Below are positions 11,852 through 23,003 of a stretch of 64,000 nucleotides of DNA, piece after piece. Made by a program: the position numbers and the translations under genes. The DNA lies in NCBI GenBank assembly GCA_037178855.1, contig JASJZC010000005.1:1488001-1552000 (forward strand). The letters run 5' to 3'. The number at the start of each line of letters is the position of its first letter. Position 1 is the stretch's first letter. Under the pieces are notes generated by a model that worked only from the letters and a program-made list of their open reading frames with translations, was not told the DNA's origin and made no database searches. The DNA is from Oscheius sp. JU75 (Eukaryota; Nematoda; Chromadorea; Rhabditida; Rhabditidae).

Positions 11852-12623
11852 TTTTGGGTACGGCTGATAATAACAATGAGAGTAGATTACGGGTCTATGA
11901 GGTGCGAACTTTATCAGGTTTTTTGGACTAAGACATGGATTAGGGAACCACGGGAATGATATGAAACAGTTTAATAGGAACTCCAGCCTGGTGGGATTCA
12001 CGGTCCCATCGAATGGTTTCAGCCATCCTCTGGCAATAAAGCATCTGTGGAACAGCATATTTTCTTCCCACACGAAAGTTGACATCGAATCGTTTCTTAC
12101 CTCCTTCTGACACTTTGAAAACACTGAAGACCGGTGTTCGGTTGACTAACTTGAAGAGAACAATTTGGTTAAGTCTCTACATCGTTCACACTAACATTTC
12201 AAACCACACCTAGCCAACGTTGTGAAGGGTAAAAATCCTTTTTGACTTTCATTGTATCTCTAGAGAATTCATGTAATTCACATTTCAATTTCATGGAACG
12301 ATTTTACCATGGTCGCTGAACTATAGAGTGTAGTTGAAACATTCTTGTTCCTAAAGTAGACATCAGTCAAAACTAAAAGAACCTATATTTTGAGCACGTG
12401 TTAGTCAAAAAAACTGAGAGAGGTCTTTGACTAATGAATAGTGTTTCAGCACTTTTCCAGGGGGGTCCTATTAACACCATGTGAAACCAAATGCTTTGAA
12501 CTGGCCAATTAGTTTCATATTAGTTTATTGGGCAGATACTATTTGACATAGAACAGGGCCTGTCGACAAGAATACATGTTTTTATATAATGGGGTCTACT
12601 GCTCGAATAGCTCCTATACTTTT
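11852..12623. other. Intergenic stretch between paralogue C and NADSYN1 3' end
   Basis: No exon chain found. An open frame continuous with paralogue C exon 1 reaches 12124, but it has no counterpart upstream of paralogue B. The rest is AT-rich with no clear element. Confidence 0.4.
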
Positions 12624-15600
12624 CTAATCCACCGGCTGCATCTCATCCTTCTGGAGCTCCTTCAACTTTTCATCAATCTTCTCATACTGATAGCTCAGGT
12701 CGGGGTACAAAAAGGGACGATGGTCGTTCCGGTGGTCATCAGGACTGTAGGTCTCCTCGAACAGGGCTACAAAATCCATCATTTTAACTTTTATAAAGTC
12801 CCACCAGGAGTCAGGACGGTGGCCTTATGCCTGTTGACAGTGTAGCGCCAGAAGAAGCGACGGACTTTGGTTGCTATCTGAATTTGTCTTCTTTTGCCTA
12901 CAAAAATGGATGAGGTACCTCCTCGTAGGAGTACTTAGGGTGCCAGAGGGAGACCAAGGCTAGGAACATGCTGTAAGGACCCATTCCTCCAGGGTTTCGG
13001 AGCCTGCCAATGACAGCCAGCTCGTCGTAGGTCAAGCCCATCTCGTCCTTAATTTTGTACTGTTTCATACACCCTATATTACGAAAAGTAGGAATGTGCG
13101 ACATTCATTTATAGGTGGGCTTGAATGGAAGATGAAACAATAAAAGAACTCTTCCCTGGAACTGCGAAATCTGATGATCCAGGGACCAGTTAGAAAAACA
13201 TTTTTGAAGTGGAAGATTCTTTTTCAAGTTTCCTTAGAACGTTGAAACAAGAAATAAACCCTCCCTATAACTGAGAAGATTTTGAGCTTTTAATGTTTCA
13301 CAGATTAGTGTAATAGAGCTGCGGAACGGCAGAAGTTATTAAATGGTTGTAACCGTGTTCATAGGACTACTTTTTTTAGTCTTTTTTTTTTTAGAAAAAA
13401 ACTCTCCCAAGAACTGAGTAGATAATGGATCTTCACTGTTTGGATTTATAGCTATGAAGCACGGTAGAATAGTGTCAGCATCAGTTTGAATGCAGAATAA
13501 CTCCAATACCCAGTGAGATGCGAGGGGGTTTTGTTTCGAATCATGTTGTTTGTATACTTTATCTTCGGCCGAACAGTTGCAAAAGTTATTTGAGGGACCT
13601 GACTGGACGCTGAAACAAGAAAAGGATCTTTCCCAGAATTGCAATGTTTTGGATTGCTAATGTTTCACTGTTTGCACTGGATGTTCCGCAGACGCGGCAA
13701 CATGGAAAATACTACAAAAAGACAAGAGAAACATTTGTTAGTGGTCACTCTAGAGGAAAGGCCAAAAATAGGACATCATTCGCTCTAAGAAATATCTTAT
13801 CCCACCTCATCAGTCTGGACGACTTTTCCCTCAACCAATGGGCGAAGCTCAGCAGTCGGAACAGCTTCAATCACACTGAAAAGGAAAACACTGTCATTGT
13901 CACTGTCACATTCCAACTCACTCCTTCAGGGCACTCATCCCATGTTCCTCATAAGCCTTCCGCAAAAACAGTTTCAGGTCGCTCTTGTTGTAAGCCCCAA
14001 TGGGATTGATATCTCCAGAAGAACAGTCATACTTCGTGGCATATCCAACCAAACTCTCGTCGACATTGGCTGTTCCGAGAACCAAGAGTCCTCCGGGTCG
14101 TCCCTTGACCACCAGACTCAGCTGGGCAAAGAGATAGGCCAGAACCATACGGATTCGGGCTTGTACGTTCTGGAGTGCCATGATCTCACGGTTGTCCTGG
14201 CTCTGAAAGTGGGTTTATTGTATTTTTCACGGGCCCTTACTCTACAACATATTCAGTAGTAATATTGGGCTACATGGTTTTACATAAAAGACTAGATAGT
14301 TTTGAATGCAAAAGGAAAGATAAGTATTTATGGTAGTTGTCAGGAGTAAGTCTGATAAAACTTTAGGATTTCGGTATCCTCAGAACATGCCCATTACCAT
14401 GGTTTAATGTTGGTGAGACACAAAAACTGGGAATTTTGAAACGTATTCAAGATCCAGGCTGTGATACGTAATTTTGCGAAACACAAATATAGTTGGGTAT
14501 TTTAAAAATATTTTTCAATAAATAAACAAGGAAAAAGATGTAAAAAAAAAAAGCAATGAAGTAAAGAACAGTCACAATAACTCTGTTACCCTTAGTAACT
14601 TTGGTGGAGCACAAAGCAAACAAATTAAAATACGGAATAAGTTGGGAACATATTCATTAGCCTAATCGTCATTGTGTAACGCTGGTGAAACATATAAATT
14701 TAGGTTCTTTTTTAGAAGAAAAATGATGATATTTCCGAAGCACCTGTTGTCTTTAGTAAGAAAAGTTAGGCTACGCCCCATCGAGGCGTACCATTTTCCT
14801 AGTAAAAGGACTGCTAAAGATCTTGAAAAGAGAAAGTTGACTCTAAGACAACATTAAACAACAGCGTCATGTCCAGAATACAGTGCCAAAATTTTTTTCC
14901 TTAGCACAACTCAAATGGGTGCTATTCGGAATAAAAAACGAGGCTGACGTCATCGCTAACCATGCCTAAATTTCGATATCTGTTTATCTTTTTTCAATTG
15001 TGTTTCAACAATAGTACAAGCACAGTAGGCAGGAAAAACTGAAAGACTGCAATAGGAAAACGTAGGGTCCCTTTACAGTCCTGTTTCTATCTGAAGCTGT
15101 TAGATGGTATAACTAAAATGACATTTACTACCCGTAACAGTAAACTACACATAATTACATAAGAAAATTAAGCCTTAACACTATGGTTGTCTTTAGTAAC
15201 AGTGGTGAAACGTGAAAACTGAAGGGTTGAGATAAAACTGATGCATGTTCACTTTCGCGATTGCTCTTAGTAAATTTGGTGAAGCATAAAAACGAACATT
15301 CGGTATTTTTTGAATCCCATTGAGAAAGAAACATTTTCGATATCCCAGCCCCTCTATGTACTTTTGAAGTAACGTAAAAACTCACATTGAAAGAAGGCAC
15401 AAAGCTGTAGGCAGTGTTGAAGACGGCAATGAGAGCAGAGACGGCGGTGTCGATCAGAATGCTGGAAGGTTAATGTATGGTTTTGACCTCTATGATAAGC
15501 TAGTGCTGATATTTGCATCTCGTTTCATACATCCATTAGTGGCACCAATCATGTTCGACCTTATAACTACTATGAAACCAAAAAATTTCAAAACTGGAAC

Positions 15601-18600
15601 CTTCGAACTGCTGTATTTAGAGGATACGGTATTAGCCTCAAGCCTTACTGGGATGAATTTTACCGGTTACTATATTTGATCAGACAGCATACACACAATG
15701 AAGAATAAACGTTCATCGAGTGTTTTATGGTAATGGTGCAGCACAGAATGTTCAGTGAGCTCGCAGTGTATCAGATCAATGGCCCAATGAGAAATTTATC
15801 TGATACACTCGAATTTTGAACGCATAAACCACCATGTCACTGAGTTTTCAAAAGAAGGAACCTGATACCAGGGACCAAAAAACACAAAAGTTATGACAAG
15901 GATTCGAGCAGAAGTGAAATAATACCCAAGAGACTTTTGGACAGTAACGGCGGAAGGGAGAAGCCTATAATCTGCGGAACAACAACATTTTCCTGCCTAC
16001 TGTGCTTGTACTGTTGTTGAAACACAATTGACAAATGAGAAACAGATATCGAAATTTAGGCATGGTTAGCGATGACGTCAGCCTCGTTTTTCATTCCGAA
16101 TAGCACCCATTTGAGTTGTGCTAAGAAAAAAAAGTATTGACACTGAGATCTTTGACTTGTCGTCACCAAAAAAGGTCGTCCGCTTCCAAGCTCTACTCGG
16201 GTACGGGTAGCCTACCCGTTTCCACGGACGGAGCCTATTGACAATTGAAGACTCCCCTTTCGACAATGCCCTGGACAAGCACGAGAGGTACTGTTTTATC
16301 GCTGAGAAAAAGACACCAATCTTCCTCCTTCTTCATATGCCACATGAACGTCAGAACGCTCGCCGGTCAGGCTCGACTACTGGAGATGAGCAACGCACTG
16401 AAGGAAATCCGATGGGATGTCATATGCCTTTCGGAAACAAGGATACGAGGACCCGGATGTCTTTCTCTACCCGATGAGCATGCTCTACTATACCATAGCG
16501 GTCACAACAATGTTAGCCAACACGGAGTCTCTTTTATCATCCGGAAAGAGCTGTCAAAGGAAGCCGTGTTCCGACCAATATCCCCTCGACTTGCAACTCT
16601 ACAGCTTCCATCAAAACGTCTTTATCTGGTCCTAGCCTACGCGCCTACCTCCTCATATGACGACGCCGAGTACGAAGAACTCCTGGATATCGTAAATGAA
16701 GCAATTCGGAGATGCCCCAGAAACCACAATACCATCTTGGCAGGCGATTTCAATTGCCGAATACAGAGGGACGACTCAAATGCAAATATTGTCGGACATA
16801 GTACAATCGGAGAAGGAACACAAAGAGGAGAACAGCTGGTCGAACTATGCAGACAACATTCTCTCCGTATCTGGTCTTCGTTCTTCCCAAAACCGGATGA
16901 GCTACTATGGACGTGGCATGCACCCGACAAGAAAAGCTTCCACCAGATCGACCATATTGCGGCTCCATATTCGATGTCTGTCAAAAACGTGGCGGTTATG
17001 AGACGATTCAATGTAGATTCCGATCATCGTATGATGCGCATGGAGATAAAAACGGAAATGAAGAGAAAGTTCTACCAAAAGCAGAAGATGCCTCGAGAAG
17101 AGCTCAATGTCGAAACGTTCAAAAGGAGATGCGAACAGGAAAGACAGGGACTCCCAAATTCACCAGACGATGCAAAGATGGCATATGAAATGACGGCGAC
17201 AGTTATCAAAAACGCTGCCGAGGCTTCTACATCAATCGTGCCGATGGTACCAAGAGTCTCCGCTAAAACAAAGGACCTCCTTAGACGACGATATGAGGCT
17301 TCGAAAGATTCTACTGAAACCGGCCGACTTAACTTCACACTTTTGAAAGCACTGGCTAGAAGAAGCTTTCGAGACGATCTGGAGGAACGTAAGGATAGTC
17401 TCCTCCGCAACGCTGTGATATCCGGAAGATCAGTGAAGAAAGCTGAACGAAAGAGCCAGATCACCTCGAGGAAGATGATGGTTCAGGATGCAGATGGGTA
17501 CTACTCTCAAAAGCTCACAGAGGATACAGTCAAAGATTTTTTCTCTTCTCTCTACAAAGATGATGCTACTGACGTGATGCATCAACATGGAAACGATGAG
17601 GCAATCCCTTTCATTCTACCGGAAGAAGTTGATAAGACAATCCGACTGATGAAAAGAAACGGGAGTCCGGGATCTGACTCAATAACACCAATGCTGATGT
17701 ACCACGCCAGAAGTCAAGCCGTACCTCTTCTTACAAGTATGATGAACTTTCTGCTCAGAGGAGACGACATACCGCCCGAATTGACAGAAGGAATGGTCAA
17801 ACTGTTATACAAGTCAGGAGATCCGAATAACCCTTCAAACTTCCGGCCGATCACTCTCCTCCAATGCTCATGGAAAGTTATGACAAGAACGATGCTCTAC
17901 CGGATGTCACACTATCTAATGGAAACAGAGGATGAATGGCAAACGGGATTCAAGAAGGGCTACACAGTAGCAGACAATACACACTGCGTCAAACAGATTA
18001 TTGAAAAATGCTCCGAGTATCAAGTTCGTCTCTACTTATGCTTCATCGACAGTCGCAAAGCTTTCGACACGGTAGACTGGATCAAGACATGGAACTCGCT
18101 TATCGACAGAGGTGTCCCGAGACAGCTGATACTACTTCTCCAACGACTCTATGAGGCCTCGTCTACCAACATTCTAGTCAACGGATCAAAGATACACGTT
18201 CCTATTAGACGCGGAGTCAGACAGGGAGACGGGATGAGCCCTCAACTCTTCAACTCCGTCCTGGCTTACGCTGTCAACAACATCGATTGGGACCAAGATG
18301 GGCTGAAAATCAACGGCGAGCAACTACCTCTTCTTGCCTACGCCGACGACCTCGTGATCTTTGCCAAAAGTCGTCCCGAATTGGAAAGAATGTTGGTCAA
18401 ACTGACAAATAGTCTTGGTAAAGTGGGCCTAAAGATCAACTTTGAGAAGACAGTCGCAATGTCATCCACCAAAGGACGAGCACCGATTTCTGTCTTCGGA
18501 GAGAATGTCAAGTTTGTGGATACCTTCACCTTTCTAGGATCGAAGGTTTCCATACCAATTGCCGATAATGCAGAGATGAAACGACGGATTGGACTGGGTT

Positions 18601-21600
18601 ACTGGAAGTTCAACGAAAATAGAAAGCTGCTATGCGACCGCACTATCCCTCTGAGCAAGAGAAGACATCTCTTCGAAGCTGTTGTGACACCGATTGTCCT
18701 CTTCGGAGCTGAATCCTGGGTGCTTCGAGACTCTGACAGGAAATCTTTAAGGGTCGCGCAACACAAGTTAGAGAGAAGAATGTTAGGCATCTCGATGCTT
18801 GACCGATGGACAAATCAACGACTGAGACGTACATCTAAATTGAACGACTGGAAGACGATGGCGGTTAATAAGAAACTTAGCTGGGCCGAAAGGATCACAA
18901 ACATGGAACCGAGCAGATGGGCGAAGAAGATCACAGAGTGGTATCCGAGGGACGGAAAAAGAAGACCCGGAGGACAAAAGTGCAGATGGTCTGATGAAAT
19001 CACAGCGTTAGCGGGTTCTACATGGTGGAGGAACTCTAATATGGAATGGTCTACTCTCAGAAACGCTCTAGTCGATAATAATAGACTTGATTAAGCGAAT
19101 AAATAGTAAATAGTAAAATAGTACTCTGGACATGGCGCTGTTGATTACATTACTTTTGCACTAACATCTTTCCTCCCGTGAAATACAAAACTCACTTGGT
19201 ATGACTACAGTTGATATTTCTGGCCAGTTCAGCAGCACATCTCTTGGTCTGTCCCGAAGAGTGTTCACTGCCCATGTAGCAAGTGTATAGAACTCGGTTG
19301 CACAGCTCTGCTGGGTCTTCTCCAACTCGTTCTCCTTGGAAGTAGTAGGCTGGATCGTCACCACCGTCTGTCTCTCTTCTTCTGCGAACAGCTTCACAGA
19401 CTTTGTCACACATGAGACGGACCATGGCTGCACCTGCAGAACTGTCTGCTCCACCAGATAGGGGGATGAAGAAACCACCCTGGAAGAGGGGGGTATGACA
19501 AGTGACAGAGAGACAGATAGATAGAGAAACCGAGAAACAGAGAGACAAAGAGACAAAAATATTTAGAGACAGGGACAGATACTTTACCATTTTACTCCGT
19601 CTCAAGTAGTGCCACAGCCATGCTGGGGGAGCATGACACATTTCGTGGATCTTGTCCAACTGAAGCTTTTCTGGTTCCGGAATGTGGTCGGTCAACTTCT
19701 CACTCGGGTGGATCCCACCAATAAACATGCCTTCCATTTTGACCAGACAGTTGGGCTCGGGACGAAGAGCAGCCTGTTTTTGGTTCGTATGGAAGAAGAG
19801 AAGACTTACGTCATAAAGATTACTGGCACCTTTGTTCCTGAAGGTTATTGTCCGATTCAGGTCGATCAGGGCTGTTGTTGTGCACTGAACTAATAAAGTT
19901 TGAATACTATGCCCTCTCTGTCCGGTAGAGGGTACAGTCTCTGTCTCAGTTTCCATCGTCTAATTGTTCCTGTTTCTGTTCACAATTTGTTGAACTTTGT
20001 AACAAACACATCTTTTCAAAACTAATTGAACAGAACTCCTAAGCCATCCAATCGACAGCTCGGCTCAGAGATGAAACCCGGTCACTCTCGTCTTCTCTCC
20101 GTCGCTGCCGCGCGGAAACATCACTCCCTACGGAACCTACAGGGCCCAGCTGATCCCGATCCAAGATGGCAATACAACGGACGGCTTTGACGTCCGCTAC
20201 GGATACGACTTTCTGGAGGAAAATGTTCACGCCTACCTCGAAGAGGAAGACTCTCTGTGGGCTCTGATGAAGGACGGACAGGTCATACGACACACTCTGG
20301 CCAAGAAGCCCCCGAGCCCGAAGGACTATGAGAAGGAACTGGAAGAGCTCAGACAGGAGAAGACCAAGATAGCCAAAGAGCTCGAAGAAACCAAGAAGAT
20401 GGAGGAAGTTTGCAAGAAACAACTGGATGTGAAGATAAAGGAGTTGAAATGGCCACGAAGACGAAGGAAAACCACAAGAGGGGACTGGAGAAGGTGAAGG
20501 AAATGAAAATGATCAAGAACAGGACGAGAAGACGAGCTGAAGGATCTGACAGAGCAGCTGGAGGATGTCCAGAAGATGATGAAGAGCGACAAGAAGGATC
20601 TGAAGAAGCTGGTCAAGGTCATCAAGGCTCTCAAGGAGGAGGTCGTCACTCTGATGAAAGAAAGCCACGCTAAGGAGACGGAATTTACTGTCAAAATAAA
20701 TGTCTCGGCGTAGTAAACTATTGTTTTTTTTGGCAATACTTCCTCTTTTTTCTCAGTTTCTCTATCTCTCAATCTCTTTGTCTCTCCGTTGCTCTGTCTT
20801 TCTGAGTCTCTACCTCTGTCTTCTGTCTGTCTCTCTCTACCCACCGTATCCTCAATGTCAAACTGTCTGATCTGAGCATACAGCGCTCCATTCTGAGCGA
20901 TAGTCGAGGCTCCATCATAGTAGACCCGATCTCCGTCACAGCCACGATGATTCGAGTACAGGTAGACACCGCCAGTCTGCAATCCAGAGTTTTCCACTGA
21001 TTTCAACCCGCGCTACCTTAGCACTACTGCCCAGAATCAGCTGATTGATTCTGTAGTTGGACTTGCCAAGGACATGGAAGCTTCCGCTCGAATTGCAGAT
21101 TATGTCCACTCCGAGATGGGCGAATGTCAGATTGGGACTCATTACTGTCCAGAGCTCTTCGCAGACCTCGAAGGCCACCTTGACACCGTCCTCTCCGACC
21201 AAGATGGCGTCTCCGAAAGGGACTGTGTCCTGCAAATAGGAAGTGTAAAGTTTGTGTTTCAGGAACTAGGTAAATAGGAGGGACCCTGAAGAAGCTACTG
21301 GTCGTTTCCTTTCTCTTGGTCTGTAGAAAGTGCTCTCCTCTTCTGCTTCAGACCGCAGAAGCAGCCCAGAGCTCGGGTGCATCTCGGCGAACGCCCGCAA
21401 CCACTCGATGAAATGGCACATCAGGAAAGACGGCATACCTCACGGGTTTCGGGGTTGTTTCCCAAGGCTCTTTTATGTTCGCCGGGGAATGAGCTAGGGT
21501 CTCTGAGCTGGATGCCCCTCGGTACCGGGGCACAAGACTCTAATTGAGAACTTCTTGTCGGTTTTCACAACTACAGTAAATACTCTCTGGAAGGACTGAT

Positions 21601-23003
21601 ACATTTGACAATAAACTTCGGAACGAGCTTCAAACCCCTTTTAATTTCAACCTTTTCCGTTGACCTCGACGGTCGAGTAAGGCAGCAGAAAAGTTAATTT
21701 GTTTTCATTCACTTAGCTTTACATTCACAGAAAATGAGAGAATAAAAAATGATTGAAAAGGAGCGACCCGAGACATGGCTCATTTTACCTCTCCACCAGG
21801 GGTGTGTGAACACCGTATTGTACCTGAAAATCGAAAGTGCGACAATTTGCGCACATACTTGTAAGCACAAGCGTTGCGCCGCCTTTTTCAAAAATCAGCA
21901 GCATATCGACGCTTTTGCTTACAAGACGGTGCGCATTTTGACTTTCGGTTATACGGTACTTTCGCACAGTAATGCTGTCGACCCCTTTCTGGATACTTAT
22001 GTTTCGTCAGTAGGGTATAACCTTTCCGAGAAGTTGGACAGATATAGAATTCTCATCACGTCCAAAATTACTCCCTGCCCAAAGAGATTTATCTGGAAAA
22101 CCGACCGCGAATAAAGACAGAATTCTTGACATAGAAGTCGAAATAAAAATAAACCATGGGAAAGACCGTACAATACCCGGAGAGAAAGTCAGAGCACTTA
22201 CTGCTGCTTCTATTAAACTGTGTTTTCAGACTTTCGTGTTTCACGACTACTATAAATACTCTCCAAAGAACATTCTATACTCGCTGTGTTCTATGCTCAA
22301 GTTTCATCTTCTTTATCACAAAATATCCTACTTGTTCAAATCCATGCTCCCTATTGATGTGAATGGTCGTGTAGGACAGTGGTTGTGACCATCTCACAAA
22401 CCAGCGACTCTCTCTATACACTCCGTCGTCACACAGCTTCATCTTGGGTCGAATCAGCAGAATTTTCCTGGAAATATCTTCCTACCCTCCATCAACAGTT
22501 CAAAACCCACCCATTCTTCAAGGACACCATACAGTTGTAGAGGAGCTGTCGATGCCGGACAGGCATTCCCGTGACTACGACCAAATCGGGCCATGCTTTC
22601 GAAGAGTCTACGAGCTTTTTCAGTATTTCCCAGCTGTGAATTTCCGTGTCCAGCTCGTGAAAATGATCAGCACAGCCGTAGCCGGGTATTTCCAGCTCGG
22701 GACCGATGCGGAGACGGGCTCCTTGGTTGTAGGCTTCCTCACAAGCTGAAATTCTGTCACTATCTCTAACTCTGTACTATCAGTCACTGGACTGTCTCTG
22801 TTCCTGTCCTTGTACTCTGTCACTGACTGTCTATCTCTATCACTGTACTGTCTCTGTGACTCTGTCAGTATCTGTCAAAATTCATAAAACTATTTACTGA
22901 ACTCACTCTTGTGGATCCTCTCCAGATTTCCTTTGAAATCTAATGCCCAGTTGTTGAGAGTACAGACCGAGAGACGACAACGACGGTCAAAGGAAGAGGA
23001 CAT
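12624..23003 (-). CDS. NADSYN1: Glutamine-dependent NAD+ synthetase
   Basis: Converts nicotinate adenine dinucleotide to NAD+ in the cytosol using ATP and glutamine-derived ammonia. Fifteen exons join in phase into about 708 residues, near the usual length: 23003-22907, 22745-22511, 22467-22398, 21320-21267, 21229-21017, 20976-20841, 19889-19810, 19773-19588, 19479-19196, 15461-15386, 14202-13922, 13875-13806, 13047-12919, 12877-12805, 12766-12624. The N-terminal nitrilase-type glutaminase domain shows [13 protein letters not shown] (Glu), KILLIRPKM (Lys) and FEVCEELW (Cys), a complete Glu-Lys-Cys triad. The C-terminal synthetase domain shows the P-loop [11 protein letters not shown], then [25 protein letters not shown] and GMGPYSMF. 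Exon 4 (18 codons) is the least certain, chosen on phase and flanking 37-bp intron. Exon 10 (76 nt, not a multiple of three) sits between inverted repeats. Large introns carry a LINE and a pseudogene, yet the frame is intact. Confidence 0.95.
14881..15037 (+). repeat. ~157-bp repeat, left copy flanking NADSYN1 exon 10
   Basis: Starts CAGTGCC and ends near GTAGGCAGGAAAA. It is a close reverse complement of 15987-16145, sharing for instance TTAGCACAACTCAAATGGG, GACGTCA and TTTCGATATCTG. Similarity stops sharply at both ends. No target-site duplication was apparent by eye. Likely a short non-autonomous mobile element copy. Confidence 0.8.
15987..16145 (-). repeat. ~159-bp repeat, right copy (inverted) flanking NADSYN1 exon 10
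   Basis: Reverse-complement partner of 14881-15037. The two copies lie in the introns on either side of the 76-nt exon 10, about 525 bp (right copy) and 350 bp (left copy) away. The RTE LINE begins directly beyond the outer (CAGTG) end of this copy. Confidence 0.8.
16150..19125 (+). mobile_element. RTE-clade LINE retrotransposon, apparently full-length ORF
   Basis: Non-LTR element inserted antisense in NADSYN1 intron 9. It has one long ORF (16245-19094), a very short 5' leader of roughly 100 bp and a 3' tail immediately after the stop made of short AATAGTAAA-like tandem repeats. A short 3' UTR ending in simple tandem repeats is typical of RTE elements rather than poly(A). Boundaries are approximate and I could not identify a target-site duplication by eye. 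The element abuts the right copy of the ~158-bp inverted repeat. Confidence 0.85.
16245..19094 (+). CDS. RTE LINE endonuclease-reverse transcriptase
   Basis: A 949-residue polyprotein without internal stops. Residues about 30-270 form an APE-type endonuclease with [29 protein letters not shown] and SDHRMMRM motifs; these copy the target nick step. Residues about 480-760 form the reverse transcriptase, with [35 protein letters not shown] and the catalytic AYADDLVIF box. The C-terminus has the basic [13 protein letters not shown] segment followed by a Trp motif (GSTWWRNSN), characteristic of RTE proteins. Endonuclease and transcriptase active-site residues are present, so the copy may be recent or active. 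The start at 16245 is the first Met of the frame. It is transcribed opposite to its host gene. Confidence 0.93.
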   Translation: MKTPLSTMPWTSTRGTVLSLRKRHQSSSFFICHMNVRTLAGQARLLEMSNALKEIRWDVICLSETRIRGPGCLSLPDEHALLYHSGHNNVSQHGVSFIIRKELSKEAVFRPISPRLATLQLPSKRLYLVLAYAPTSSYDDAEYEELLDIVNEAIRRCPRNHNTILAGDFNCRIQRDDSNANIVGHSTIGEGTQRGEQLVELCRQHSLRIWSSFFPKPDELLWTWHAPDKKSFHQIDHIAAPYSMSVKNVAVMRRFNVDSDHRMMRMEIKTEMKRKFYQKQKMPREELNVETFKRRCEQERQGLPNSPDDAKMAYEMTATVIKNAAEASTSIVPMVPRVSAKTKDLLRRRYEASKDSTETGRLNFTLLKALARRSFRDDLEERKDSLLRNAVISGRSVKKAERKSQITSRKMMVQDADGYYSQKLTEDTVKDFFSSLYKDDATDVMHQHGNDEAIPFILPEEVDKTIRLMKRNGSPGSDSITPMLMYHARSQAVPLLTSMMNFLLRGDDIPPELTEGMVKLLYKSGDPNNPSNFRPITLLQCSWKVMTRTMLYRMSHYLMETEDEWQTGFKKGYTVADNTHCVKQIIEKCSEYQVRLYLCFIDSRKAFDTVDWIKTWNSLIDRGVPRQLILLLQRLYEASSTNILVNGSKIHVPIRRGVRQGDGMSPQLFNSVLAYAVNNIDWDQDGLKINGEQLPLLAYADDLVIFAKSRPELERMLVKLTNSLGKVGLKINFEKTVAMSSTKGRAPISVFGENVKFVDTFTFLGSKVSIPIADNAEMKRRIGLGYWKFNENRKLLCDRTIPLSKRRHLFEAVVTPIVLFGAESWVLRDSDRKSLRVAQHKLERRMLGISMLDRWTNQRLRRTSKLNDWKTMAVNKKLSWAERITNMEPSRWAKKITEWYPRDGKRRPGGQKCRWSDEITALAGSTWWRNSNMEWSTLRNALVDNNRLD
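20068..20713 (+). pseudogene. Frameshifted intronless coiled-coil pseudogene in NADSYN1 intron 6
   Basis: Antisense to NADSYN1, a protein-like segment runs through three reading frames. The first frame (to about 20497) reads a domain with [18 protein letters not shown] and then a Lys/Glu coiled coil ([20 protein letters not shown]). The second frame takes over near 20450-20520 ([15 protein letters not shown]), and the third from about 20530 ([17 protein letters not shown]) to a TAG at 20711-20713. Each piece is coding-like only in its own stretch, so two frameshifts separate them. There is no intron over 640 bp in a genome where genes are cut every 100-300 bp, which suggests a decayed retrocopy. 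The parent protein is not recognised, and no clear poly(A) tail is visible. A nested gene with unusual introns is a less likely alternative. Confidence 0.6.

Noticed and set aside
11852-12124. Upstream extension of paralogue C starting at 12124
   Set aside because: Paralogue B has the same first exon starting at MTEQDD with no counterpart upstream, so the extra open frame is taken as chance.
14881-16145. The two inverted ~158-bp repeats as terminal inverted repeats of one DNA transposon
   Set aside because: The interval between them contains NADSYN1 exon 10, which splices in phase with its neighbours, so they are two separate insertions rather than ends of one element.
21348-21533. 61-codon minus-strand open frame as NADSYN1 exon
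   Set aside because: It does not match the nitrilase domain, and exons 3 to 5 already join in phase through the short exon at 21320-21267.
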